Assembly (NCBI GenBank): GCA_029937655.1
Contig: JAPYPK010000005.1
Coordinates: 1-34,990 of the forward strand
Direction: 5' to 3'
DNA: 34,990 nucleotides
Source: Nitrospinaceae bacterium
Lineage (GTDB): Bacteria; Nitrospinota; Nitrospinia; Nitrospinales; VA-1
Each line of letters begins with the position of its first letter. Position 1 is the stretch's first letter. The translations under genes and the position numbers were made by a program. Below, in pieces: positions 8,170 through 15,960 of this stretch. Below the pieces are notes generated by a model, which saw only the letters and a program-made list of their open reading frames with translations, did not search any database and was not told the origin of the DNA.

Positions 8170-10311
8170 ATGACTCTGACAGGAAAAATAATTGGACTGA
8201 TAGTTTTGGTATTTAAATTGTGTGTTGTTGCGCCGGTTCAGTCAGTAGAAAATTATCCGTACCCGTCTATCGGTGATGGTAAACGTGGGATAGATGTGTC
8301 TTTGACTTTAGTGGATGGAATTGCTACTGACCCACGGGGTAATATATACATTTCTCACCGTTCTCAGAACCGTATTCGTAAGCTCAGCCCCAATGGTACT
8401 ATTACTACGATTGCTGGTAATGGTATTGCTGGGTTTTCTGGTGATGACGTGCCTGCCCTAGAATCTTCTTTGAATTTTCCTGCTGGTTTGGTTTTTGATA
8501 AAGGAAATCTTTATGTAGCTGATCGTAATAATCATCGTATCCGAAAAATTGACTCAAATGGAATTATCAGCACAGTTGCGGGAACAGGAATACCAAAGTG
8601 TTGTAACGATAATGGTCTTGCGGTGGCAGCCCATCTTCATTTTCCATCAGATGTTGATGTGGATACTGATGGGAATCTATATATTTCGGATCGATCCAAT
8701 AACCGCATTCGCAAAGTTAATTCGGATGGGATCATTACAACCATAGCCGGTGTGGGGGAACCCGGATATGGAGGAGATTTTGGACCCGCGGATAAAGCGC
8801 TTTTGAAATACCCATTTGGTATTAGTCTTGATAATAAAGGAAATTTTTACATTGCAGACCGAGGTAATAACCGAGTACGTAAAATTGATCAGCGGGGAAT
8901 CATTACAACCATTGCTGGAGATGGTACTCATTCATTTGGCGGAGACTATGGCCCGGCAAATCAATCAAGTCTGGCATTTCCAACAGATGTAATTGTCGAT
9001 TCGCTTGGAATAGTTTACATAGCCGACCGTAATAATAATCGTGTCCGTAAGATTGACCCGTTGGGTGTTATTACTACTTTAATGGGATTAAGCCAGACCG
9101 AATTTAATGGAGATAATGAAATTTCAGCCGAAACTACCTTGCACCTCCCTTTTGCTCTAGCTCTTAATGGTGAAGACCGTTTGCTGGTTGTGGACCGCAA
9201 TCACTTTCGAGTGAGAGAAGTTAGGCTTCAAAGTAATCAAGTCGAAACTGTAGCAGGGAATGGAACCTTTTTATTCAGAGGAGATGGCGGACCTGGTGGT
9301 GGTGCTACTTTGGATGCTCCATCAGGAATTGCCGTAGACAGTAAAGGGAATGTGTTGTTTGCCGATCGTTTACACCAGCGAATACGAAAGGTTGGGAGTA
9401 ATGGCATTATCGAGACCGTTATAGGAAATGGAAAACAGGGAAATGAAGGTAATGGGCGACCGGGTATTGAGGCAACACTTCACCTTCCAGAGGTTTTAGT
9501 AATGGACCACGAAGATAACATTTACTTAACTCAACGCACCGGGAATGCTTGGATCATCCGTAAGTCTGATGCCGAAGGTATTATTACGCATTTTGCTGGC
9601 AATGGAAGACAAGGAAATACTGGAGACGGCGGACCTGCAATCGAGGCCTCATTTCATACGATAAGTGATATAGCCGCGGACGGTAGTGGCAATATTTTTA
9701 TTGCGGATTCAATTAATAGAAATATTCGTAAGATTGATAAGCAGGGGATTATTTCTACGATTTCCGAATCTAACTTAGAGGCCCTAGGGGTAGAAGTTCA
9801 CCCAAATGGTATTGTTGTTGACAAGGTAGGCAGTATTTTCTTTTCGGATTCAGGTAGCAGTAAAGTTTATAAAATAAATACGAGCGGTGCTATTACATTA
9901 ATTGCAGGAACTGGTGATTTTGGTGACCATGGAGATGAAGGACCAGCTCTGGAAGCCGGTCTTAGATCACCTGGAGGGTTAGCAATTGGGCCAGATGGGT
10001 TTTTGTACATTGCCGAGCAGACAACCCACCGCATTCGTAAGGTAGACTCAAGTGGAATTATTACTGGATATGCAGGTACTGGAAAATTTGGGTATTCAGG
10101 CGATGGAGGACCAGCGATTGAAGCGAATATTAAAACTCCGTTTCGTATGGATTTTGATAGGGAGGGGAATCTTTATTTTTCTGATCGAGACAACAATCGT
10201 GTTCGAAAAGTTGATGCTAGTGGGATAATAACTACTATTGCGGGACATAGTAACATCGGTTGGTTGCAGGATGGACTAGAGGTTCGCATTACAGTGCATA
10301 ATTTCCCTTAA
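8170..10311 (+). CDS. Exported NHL-repeat beta-propeller protein (12 blades)
   Basis: 713 residues with an N-terminal hydrophobic signal (about residues 8-24). The rest is a tandem array of about 57-residue units. Each carries a D-x-x-G-N-(I/L)-Y-(I/V)-(A/S)-D-R-x-N-x-R-(I/V)-R-K core followed by GIITTIAGxG and GDGGPA-like loops. I count 12 cores, numbers 6 and 8-10 being the most diverged, which would fit two six-bladed propellers. No extra catalytic domain or anchor is visible. Family members are generally extracellular or periplasmic binding scaffolds. The DNA has a matching period of about 170 nt. Confidence 0.85.
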   Translation: MTLTGKIIGLIVLVFKLCVVAPVQSVENYPYPSIGDGKRGIDVSLTLVDGIATDPRGNIYISHRSQNRIRKLSPNGTITTIAGNGIAGFSGDDVPALESSLNFPAGLVFDKGNLYVADRNNHRIRKIDSNGIISTVAGTGIPKCCNDNGLAVAAHLHFPSDVDVDTDGNLYISDRSNNRIRKVNSDGIITTIAGVGEPGYGGDFGPADKALLKYPFGISLDNKGNFYIADRGNNRVRKIDQRGIITTIAGDGTHSFGGDYGPANQSSLAFPTDVIVDSLGIVYIADRNNNRVRKIDPLGVITTLMGLSQTEFNGDNEISAETTLHLPFALALNGEDRLLVVDRNHFRVREVRLQSNQVETVAGNGTFLFRGDGGPGGGATLDAPSGIAVDSKGNVLFADRLHQRIRKVGSNGIIETVIGNGKQGNEGNGRPGIEATLHLPEVLVMDHEDNIYLTQRTGNAWIIRKSDAEGIITHFAGNGRQGNTGDGGPAIEASFHTISDIAADGSGNIFIADSINRNIRKIDKQGIISTISESNLEALGVEVHPNGIVVDKVGSIFFSDSGSSKVYKINTSGAITLIAGTGDFGDHGDEGPALEAGLRSPGGLAIGPDGFLYIAEQTTHRIRKVDSSGIITGYAGTGKFGYSGDGGPAIEANIKTPFRMDFDREGNLYFSDRDNNRVRKVDASGIITTIAGHSNIGWLQDGLEVRITVHNFP

Positions 10312-10388
10312 TTATCTTTGCCCGCTGTCAGAGTCGGCATGTTTTACACTTGCTTGGCACGCATGCGGTATTTTAATTGATATTGCGC

Positions 10389-10796
10389 TTATATTTTTTT
10401 ATCTAGAGCAAGGTCTAATAATTGTTTCAAGTAATTAGTGTTTGGGTTTTTGAATTTTAAACCAATTTCATAGTAGCTCTTGTCTTGTGCTGTCCCCATG
10501 TTTATATAGTACCGGGGATCCTCCCTAAAAATCGAACGTGTGACCTCACAAGCTAATAAGTTGCTTTCAAGGTGCATAATTGTCGGAATTTTTAATTCGA
10601 AATTCATGCCTAATTTAAGTGTTTTTTTTGATTCGATGCATAATCCACCTGTGGAAAGATCAACGATTCGGATTGTTGCAACCTCCATTTTATTATCTCC
10701 CTTAACCAGCTCGTGCCCATGACCTTTTTTAATGATGCTAGTAAGTTTTTTTATGCCGACGCGGAGAGATGTTCTTTGGTTTTTATTTATAGTCAT
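10389..10796 (-). CDS. PilZ-domain protein, probable c-di-GMP receptor
   Basis: 135 residues, essentially one PilZ domain. The two ligand motifs are both visible: RTSLR near residue 8 (RxxxR) and DLSTGG at about residues 47-52 (D/NxSxxG). The rest is predicted beta strand with a C-terminal amphipathic helix. No enzymatic or DNA-binding domain is attached, so it likely acts as a c-di-GMP adaptor. It is the last gene of the minus-strand island, 71 nt after the ferredoxin gene, and converges with the NHL gene. Its partner is unknown; the nearby T2SS is a candidate by proximity only. Confidence 0.82.
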   Translation of the reverse strand: MTINKNQRTSLRVGIKKLTSIIKKGHGHELVKGDNKMEVATIRIVDLSTGGLCIESKKTLKLGMNFELKIPTIMHLESNLLACEVTRSIFREDPRYYINMGTAQDKSYYEIGLKFKNPNTNYLKQLLDLALDKKI

Positions 10797-10867
10797 GCTA
10801 AAAGATTTTTACCTTTATGGTTGTTTAGCTATTTTTTGCCTATTGGTGGGAGTTAGCTTGGTTTGGG

Positions 10868-11194
10868 TTATGAGTTTTTCCCAAAATCAATAATCAACTC
10901 TTCAGCTAGGTTATTATTTTGAATATGGTGCTCTATAATTATCTCAATATCATTTTTTGTTTTTGGGGAATACCAAACATCATCTGGAAAGACAACCATG
11001 GCAGGTCCATGGGAACATGCATCTAGACAACCTGCTTTGTTGACCCTGATTTCCCTCTTTAGTCCTAGCTCATGGATACGTTTTTTAGCGTAATCTAACA
11101 GATCGTCCGAACCTCTTTCGGAACATGAACCGCGGGGATCATCTTTTGAGCGTTTGTTGTTGCAGATAAAGATGTGTTTTTGAAATCGTGGCAT
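10868..11194 (-). CDS. Thioredoxin-like [2Fe-2S] ferredoxin
   Basis: 108 residues. Four cysteines at about residues 11, 24, 56 and 60 give C-x12-C and C-x3-C, the ligand spacing of thioredoxin-fold [2Fe-2S] ferredoxins (Aquifex Fd4 type). The flanking text FICNNKRSKDDPRGSC and AGCLDACSHGPAMVVFPD is characteristic. It lies 11 nt after cysM in the same direction. A role as electron carrier or Fe-S sensor for the sulfur-assimilation genes is inference; the family has few proven partners. Confidence 0.88.
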   Translation of the reverse strand: MPRFQKHIFICNNKRSKDDPRGSCSERGSDDLLDYAKKRIHELGLKREIRVNKAGCLDACSHGPAMVVFPDDVWYSPKTKNDIEIIIEHHIQNNNLAEELIIDFGKNS

Positions 11195-11205
11195 GAGAAT
11201 ATTTT

Positions 11206-12222
11206 TTACACATCAGCCTTAGGTAACTTATGAGATTGGTTCTCTTCATAATACTCTTTGAATTTACCAAAATTCACATAACACCGGTCACAACTATCAG
11301 GGAAGACGGTTACAATAACTCCTTTTTTTATTCTTCGTGCTAATTCTAGTGCTCCACAAAGGGCTGCTGCCGAGGATTGACCTACAAGAATCCCCTCTTT
11401 TTTTTCAAGAGTTTCAACCATATCGTAAGCATCCTCAGTTGAGACGCTTATTTTCCCATCAAGTAGTTCCTCTTTATATATTCCAGGAATAATTGAGCTT
11501 GCCATATGTTTTAAACCCTCTAGTCCGTGTAATTCTTCTTTTGGCTCTAGTGCGTACCCTTGAATGTTTTGATTTAATTCTTTTAGTCTTCGAGTCGTTC
11601 CCATTATGGTTCCTCCTGTCCCAATTCCAGCTATGAAATGGGTAACCTGATGATCTGTTTGTGCCCAGATTTCTTTTGCCGTAGTTTCATAATGAGCTTT
11701 CCAGTTTGAGTCGTTGTTGTATTGGTCTGGCATAAAATAGATATCAGGATTCTCCTGGTAGATTTTTTTTGCAAGAATAATTGCCCCATCAGAGCCTTCA
11801 AATGGACTAGATGTGACAATCTCAGCACCATAAAAATCTGCCATTAGGCCTTTTCTTTCTTTGCAAACATTAGCAGGCATCACCAGCTTTACTTTATAGC
11901 CTTTTATCTTCCCAATAAGGGCATAAGAAATTCCGGTATTCCCTGATGTTGAGTCGATTATAATTTTATTCTTTGTTAGTTTACCGGACTTTTCTCCATC
12001 CTCGATCATCTTGAGGGCGGGACGTGACTTAACTGATCCCCCAGCATTTTTCCATTCGGCTTTTGCAAATATGGTGACGTCTTTAAATTCGTTGCCGATA
12101 TTTTTTATTCTGATTAGAGGAGTGTTGCCTATTGTTTTTAGTACTGAAGTGTCAGCGATGACCGGACAAGTAGGAGTTTGGACTTCTGTTGGAAGTGATA
12201 GTTTCATCTTGGTGTCTGACAT
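11206..12222 (-). CDS. cysM: Cysteine synthase, CysM-like (possible carrier-dependent type)
   Basis: 338-residue fold-type II PLP enzyme. The PLP lysine is K65 in NAGGSVKSR. STSGNTGISYA and the phosphate loop GTGGTIMGT follow. The stretch EGLKHMASSIIPGIY resembles M. tuberculosis CysM, which uses O-phosphoserine and the thiocarboxylated carrier CysO. The neighbours moaD/cysO-like and moeB support that reading. Oddities: the usual KDR after the lysine is KSR, there is about 25 residues of N-terminal extension, and the tail has CDRCYVNFGKF. No ribosome site is visible before ATG 12222. Substrate preference is inferred. Confidence 0.82.
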   Translation of the reverse strand: MSDTKMKLSLPTEVQTPTCPVIADTSVLKTIGNTPLIRIKNIGNEFKDVTIFAKAEWKNAGGSVKSRPALKMIEDGEKSGKLTKNKIIIDSTSGNTGISYALIGKIKGYKVKLVMPANVCKERKGLMADFYGAEIVTSSPFEGSDGAIILAKKIYQENPDIYFMPDQYNNDSNWKAHYETTAKEIWAQTDHQVTHFIAGIGTGGTIMGTTRRLKELNQNIQGYALEPKEELHGLEGLKHMASSIIPGIYKEELLDGKISVSTEDAYDMVETLEKKEGILVGQSSAAALCGALELARRIKKGVIVTVFPDSCDRCYVNFGKFKEYYEENQSHKLPKADV

Positions 12223-12290
12223 TGATAATTAGATGTCATAATAAAAAAAACGTCTCAGATAAAATGGGCTGATTTTGATGTATTTTATTC

Positions 12291-13097
12291 TCATCTTTGC
12301 AATCCGCAAAACTCTTCATAATCTACCAACTCTTTGATAGTTGGTTTTTCACCGCATACAGGACAATTTGCGTCTTTGCGTAATCGTAGGTTCCTAAATT
12401 CTGTCTTGAGAGCGTCGTATATAAGGAGCTTGCCTACAAGTGGTTTTCCAATTCCAAGTATAAGTTTTAAGACTTCGACAACTTGCAGGTTTCCTATTAC
12501 TCCTGCCAAAACCCCCAAAACTCCACCTTCTTGACAGTTTGGAACCATACCCGGGGGCGGGGGTTCCGGATATAAACATCGGTAACAAGGCCCATCTCCT
12601 GGTTTGAAAACTGTGACCTGTCCTTCGAATCTATAAATACTGCCGTGAATTAGAGTTTTATTTTTCATAACGCAGGCGTCATTAACCAGATACCGTGTTG
12701 GAAAATTATCTGACCCGTCTACAACGTAATCATAGTCTTCGATCAAACGCATGATGTTACTTGAATCCATTTTTTCGTTATAGAGAGTGACGTTTACATC
12801 AGGGTTAAGCGCTTGGATAGTTTTTTTTGCAGATTCTGTTTTTAGCATACCAATGCGTTCGGTCGAATGAATGATCTGCCGTTGGAGATTGCTGAGATCG
12901 ACCTGATCGAAGTCAACAATCCCAAGATTGCCTATACCTGCAGCAGCAAGGTAATAAGCGGCAGGGGAACCTAACCCTCCCGCACCAAGAAGAAGAACCC
13001 TTGCTTCCAGCATTTTTTGCTGGCCAGACCCGCCTACCTCAGGAAGGATGATATGGCGGCTGTAGCGCTCTATCTGTTCATCGGTAAACTCGATCAT
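12291..13097 (-). CDS. E1-like sulfur-carrier adenylyltransferase (MoeB/ThiF/MoeZ family)
   Basis: 268 residues. It activates the C-terminal glycine of a ubiquitin-like sulfur carrier by adenylation. Nucleotide loop GAGGLG is at residues 38-43, then DFDQVDLSNLQRQ, DNFPTRYLVND, and two zinc CxxC pairs at C171/C174 and C245/C248. The conserved cysteine lies in NCQEGGVLG (C188). The rhodanese domain of MoeZ is absent, so sulfur must come from another protein. Its ATG overlaps the stop of the carrier gene by one base (TAATG), a strong sign that the two act together. Confidence 0.92.
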   Translation of the reverse strand: MIEFTDEQIERYSRHIILPEVGGSGQQKMLEARVLLLGAGGLGSPAAYYLAAAGIGNLGIVDFDQVDLSNLQRQIIHSTERIGMLKTESAKKTIQALNPDVNVTLYNEKMDSSNIMRLIEDYDYVVDGSDNFPTRYLVNDACVMKNKTLIHGSIYRFEGQVTVFKPGDGPCYRCLYPEPPPPGMVPNCQEGGVLGVLAGVIGNLQVVEVLKLILGIGKPLVGKLLIYDALKTEFRNLRLRKDANCPVCGEKPTIKELVDYEEFCGLQR

Positions 13098-13381
13098 TAA
13101 GCTCCAACTCCACCTGCAATAGCTGGGATAATTGAAATCTCGTCCCCATCTTTCACGGTTGTCTTTTCACCTTCGAGAAAACGGATGTCTTCTTCATTTA
13201 CATAAATATTTATAAATCGTCTGGGTGCCCCACTTTCTTCACAAATCCGATCTTTTATTCCGTTAAATTGATTTTCCAGGTTATTTATAATATCGGAAAT
13301 AGTTTCCCCTTCAGCTGAAACTTCAGACTGGTTATCCGTCAGTTTCATTAAAGGGGTGGGAATTCTTACCTTAATTGCCAT
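13097..13381 (-). CDS. Ubiquitin-like sulfur carrier (MoaD/ThiS/CysO-like) with extended tail
   Basis: 94 residues with a beta-grasp fold pattern, similar in text to MoaD/ThiS-family carriers found beside threonine synthase and MoeB in other bacteria. It would carry a C-terminal thiocarboxylate as sulfur donor. The tail is SIIPAIAGGVGA: the diglycine is at residues 90-91 and is followed by VGA. Active carriers end in GG, so trimming by a protease seems necessary; no JAMM-type protease is visible in the window. AAGGAG lies 9 nt before ATG 13381. It sits between thrC and moeB, with cysM next. Confidence 0.88.
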   Translation of the reverse strand: MAIKVRIPTPLMKLTDNQSEVSAEGETISDIINNLENQFNGIKDRICEESGAPRRFINIYVNEEDIRFLEGEKTTVKDGDEISIIPAIAGGVGA

Positions 13382-13403
13382 AATTTAGATCTCCTTAAAA
13401 CTG

Positions 13404-14645
13404 TTATGCGGTTGACAGATTCGAATATATTTCTTCAAAATTATTCAACTTGGGTTCAATGATTACGGGATCGGTAAACTGTCCACTTAAGGCTTCAACC
13501 GTTTTAAGCCCATTTCCTGTTATGCAAATCACTGTAGTCTCATCTGGTTTGATGCGGCCTTGTTGGACCAGTTTTTTTGTAACTCCCACTGTGACGCCAC
13601 CAGCAGTTTCAGTAAAAATGCCTTCTGTCTCAGCAAGAAGTCTCATCGCAAGCACAATTTCTTCATCATTCACATCTTCACCATAGCCACCGCTATCCTT
13701 GGTGGTTTTTACACCATAATAGCCATCAGCTGGATTCCCAATGGCTATAGACTTTGCAATGGTATTAGGTTTTACAGGTGTGATTACATCAGTGTCATTC
13801 TTTATGGCTGTTGTTACAGGTGAACATCCAGTAGCCTGTGCTGCGAATATTTTTGAATTTACTTTTCCTTCCAGAAGGCCAAGCATTTCAAATTCATGAA
13901 ATGCCTTCCAGATTTTTGTTATGAGCGAACTGCCTGCTACTGGAACAATTACATTATCGGGGGTTTTCCAACCTAATTGTTCAGCAATTTCGTAGCCGTA
14001 TGATTTAGACCCATCTCCATAGTAGGGACGAATATTGATGTTTACAAATGCCCATTTATGATGCGCTGCAATTTCACTACAAAGCCGGTTAACATCATCA
14101 TAGGAACCATTTACAGCAACTAGTTGAGTCCCATAAACCATGGTTCCTAAAATTTTTCCAGATTCGAGTCCATCAGGGATAAATATGAAACTTTTTAGTC
14201 CAGCCTCTGCAGAGTGCGCAGCAACAGAGTTCGCTAAATTGCCAGTTGAAGCACACGAGATTGTGTCAAAACCAAATTCAATCGCTTTGGATATCGCCAC
14301 TGCGACTACCCTATCCTTAAATGAAAAAGTAGGATGATTTACGGAATCATTTTTGATGTAAAGGTTGTTTAGGCCGAGCGCCTTACCTAGATTTTTTGCA
14401 CGTACCAAAGGTGTATAACCTACATGATCGCCGACTTTGTTTTCTTCATCCAGAGGCATCAGCTCTTTATAGCGCCACATAGAGGGAGGCCCTGCTAATA
14501 TGGTTGTACGCGATATTTGTTTGCTGATTTTTTCATAGTCGTAGTCTACTTCAAGGGGACCGAAGCAATACTCACACACATGAATCGGTTCCTTGGGAAA
14601 CGCTCTCTTGCACTCTTTACATTTCAATCCTTTTACATATCCCAT
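13404..14645 (-). CDS. thrC: Threonine synthase
   Basis: 413-residue fold-type II PLP enzyme that converts O-phosphohomoserine to threonine. The N-terminus is a zinc ribbon with C9/C12 and C24/C27. The PLP lysine is K110 in HPTFSFKDRV, followed by CASTGNLANSVAAHSA. The C-terminal half has GSSLITKIWKAF, TAKSIAIGNPADGYY-like text (TIAKSIAIGNPADG) and ETAGGVTVGV. The zinc-ribbon form is common in archaea and many bacteria. The start is ATG 14645, with AAGGA about 10 nt upstream. It is 13 nt after cysK and 22 nt before the carrier gene, so it should be in the same message. Confidence 0.94.
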   Translation of the reverse strand: MGYVKGLKCKECKRAFPKEPIHVCEYCFGPLEVDYDYEKISKQISRTTILAGPPSMWRYKELMPLDEENKVGDHVGYTPLVRAKNLGKALGLNNLYIKNDSVNHPTFSFKDRVVAVAISKAIEFGFDTISCASTGNLANSVAAHSAEAGLKSFIFIPDGLESGKILGTMVYGTQLVAVNGSYDDVNRLCSEIAAHHKWAFVNINIRPYYGDGSKSYGYEIAEQLGWKTPDNVIVPVAGSSLITKIWKAFHEFEMLGLLEGKVNSKIFAAQATGCSPVTTAIKNDTDVITPVKPNTIAKSIAIGNPADGYYGVKTTKDSGGYGEDVNDEEIVLAMRLLAETEGIFTETAGGVTVGVTKKLVQQGRIKPDETTVICITGNGLKTVEALSGQFTDPVIIEPKLNNFEEIYSNLSTA

Positions 14646-14658
14646 TCCATCGACGTCC

Positions 14659-15600
14659 TTAAAAATATTGGTAAAAACTAAAATACCTTTCAGCGGTATC
14701 GGGTATGATCACAACAACATTTTTCCCGGGTCCTAATTCTTCGGCTACATTGCATGCAGCATAACAGGCAGCACCTGCTGATATCCCAGCAGAAACGCCT
14801 TCTTCCTTTCCTAGTCTTCTGGAGCACTGATATGCGTCATTGTCAGAGACGGGTCTAATTGAGTCGAGAATATCCATATTCAGAACCTTAGGCTTAAAGC
14901 CGGCTCCGATACCCTGTATTTTATGCGGTCCAGGATTTTCTCCTGAAAGGATAGCGGAAGTCGCAGGTTCTACGGCAACTATTTTAATGTCTTTATAATG
15001 TTCTTTGAGACATTCACCAACACCCGTAATGGTTCCTCCTGTCCCGACTCCTGCCACAAAAGCATCAACATTTTCTCCGTTCATTGCAGAGATGATCTCG
15101 GGCCCAGTAGTTTTCTTGTGGATGGCGGGGTTGGCCGGGTTGTTGAACTGTTGTGGCATGAAATAATCTGGGTTTTGAGCTAGAAGTTCTTCCGCTCTTT
15201 CAATAGTGCCTTCCATTCCGAATTCGGCACGACTTAATTCCGTTTTGGCCCCAAAACTTTCAAGGATCATTCTACGTTCAGCACTCATATTTTCTGACAT
15301 GACGAGAATGACTGGATAACCTTTCACAGCGCCGACCATAGCGAGTCCAATTCCTGTATTACCACTCGTTGCTTCAATAATTGTGGAACCTGGTTTTAAG
15401 GTGCCCCGATGTTCGGCATCCTCGACCATTGCTCTGGCTATTCTATCCTTGACGCTTCCACCTGGATTGAAGCACTCCAGCTTGGCATAAATATTGGCCC
15501 CACTTTTCGGGGCGACGTTATTGAGCTTGACTAGTGGCGTTGAACCCACCAGTTGCAAACTATTACTATGTTTCGCCTGAGTGATAGAATTTATTGTCAT
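14659..15600 (-). CDS. cysK: Cysteine synthase A (O-acetylserine sulfhydrylase)
   Basis: 313 residues. It makes cysteine from O-acetylserine and sulfide. PLP lysine K51 is in NPGGSVKDR, then EATSGNTGIGLAM for the substrate loop, GTGGTITGVG for the PLP phosphate, and the C-terminal DTAERYFS. This is the canonical CysK form, in contrast to the KSR variant of the second enzyme downstream. It is first in the minus-strand island and has a strong promoter 35-64 nt upstream. There is little ribosome-site signal before the ATG. No serine acetyltransferase gene is in the window. Confidence 0.95.
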   Translation of the reverse strand: MTINSITQAKHSNSLQLVGSTPLVKLNNVAPKSGANIYAKLECFNPGGSVKDRIARAMVEDAEHRGTLKPGSTIIEATSGNTGIGLAMVGAVKGYPVILVMSENMSAERRMILESFGAKTELSRAEFGMEGTIERAEELLAQNPDYFMPQQFNNPANPAIHKKTTGPEIISAMNGENVDAFVAGVGTGGTITGVGECLKEHYKDIKIVAVEPATSAILSGENPGPHKIQGIGAGFKPKVLNMDILDSIRPVSDNDAYQCSRRLGKEEGVSAGISAGAACYAACNVAEELGPGKNVVVIIPDTAERYFSFYQYF

Positions 15601-15960
15601 GAGTTTTTTGAATATATATTACGGCAAACTAAAAATTATAAATGATGGATATGTGTCAAGTCAACTGTATAAGTGCTTGTGGATTAGGGAGTTTTCTGGT
15701 TTTTTCAGTGAAATAATTGTTGTGTAGTGTGTTGTAGGGTTATCTTTGGACAGTTAATACTCATAGTTATACTTCTACGTTTTTTAAGGACTGATTTAAT
15801 CTTTGCGTCCTAGAAATACCTAACTTTTAATATTTAGATTTATTTTTGAAATATGCCGAAATATTTTATTTTTTTTGAAAAACTTTGTGCTAGGCGGAGT
15901 GATCTTATAGAAAGGAAGAGGCTATGGAAAATTTTTTAATGATTTGTTAAGGGGGTTTTT
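15601..15960. other. Intergenic region between cysK and gspD
   Basis: 360 nt between the start of cysK and the stop of gspD, both on the minus strand. It holds the cysK promoter at its left end. The rest is AT-rich, with no open reading frame of note, no convincing terminator for gspD and no repeats that I can see. Confidence 0.6.
15635..15664 (-). promoter_or_regulatory. Sigma-70 promoter for the cysK-thrC-carrier operon
   Basis: On the minus strand TTGACT (15664-15659), an 18-nt spacer and a perfect TATAAT (15640-15635) lie just upstream of cysK ATG 15600. The predicted transcript start is near 15628, giving a leader of about 28 nt. No riboswitch-sized leader remains, so there is no room for a SAM- or T-box element in the transcript. 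Confidence 0.75.

Noticed and set aside
8170..10311. Tandem DNA repeat of about 170 nt (CRISPR- or satellite-like)
   Set aside because: Fully explained by protein-level NHL repeats; no short identical repeats with unique spacers.
12223..12290. Possible terminator between moeB and cysM (minus-strand run of eight T after TCAG/CTGA)
   Set aside because: Only four paired bases with a ten-base loop before the T-run; too weak to call.
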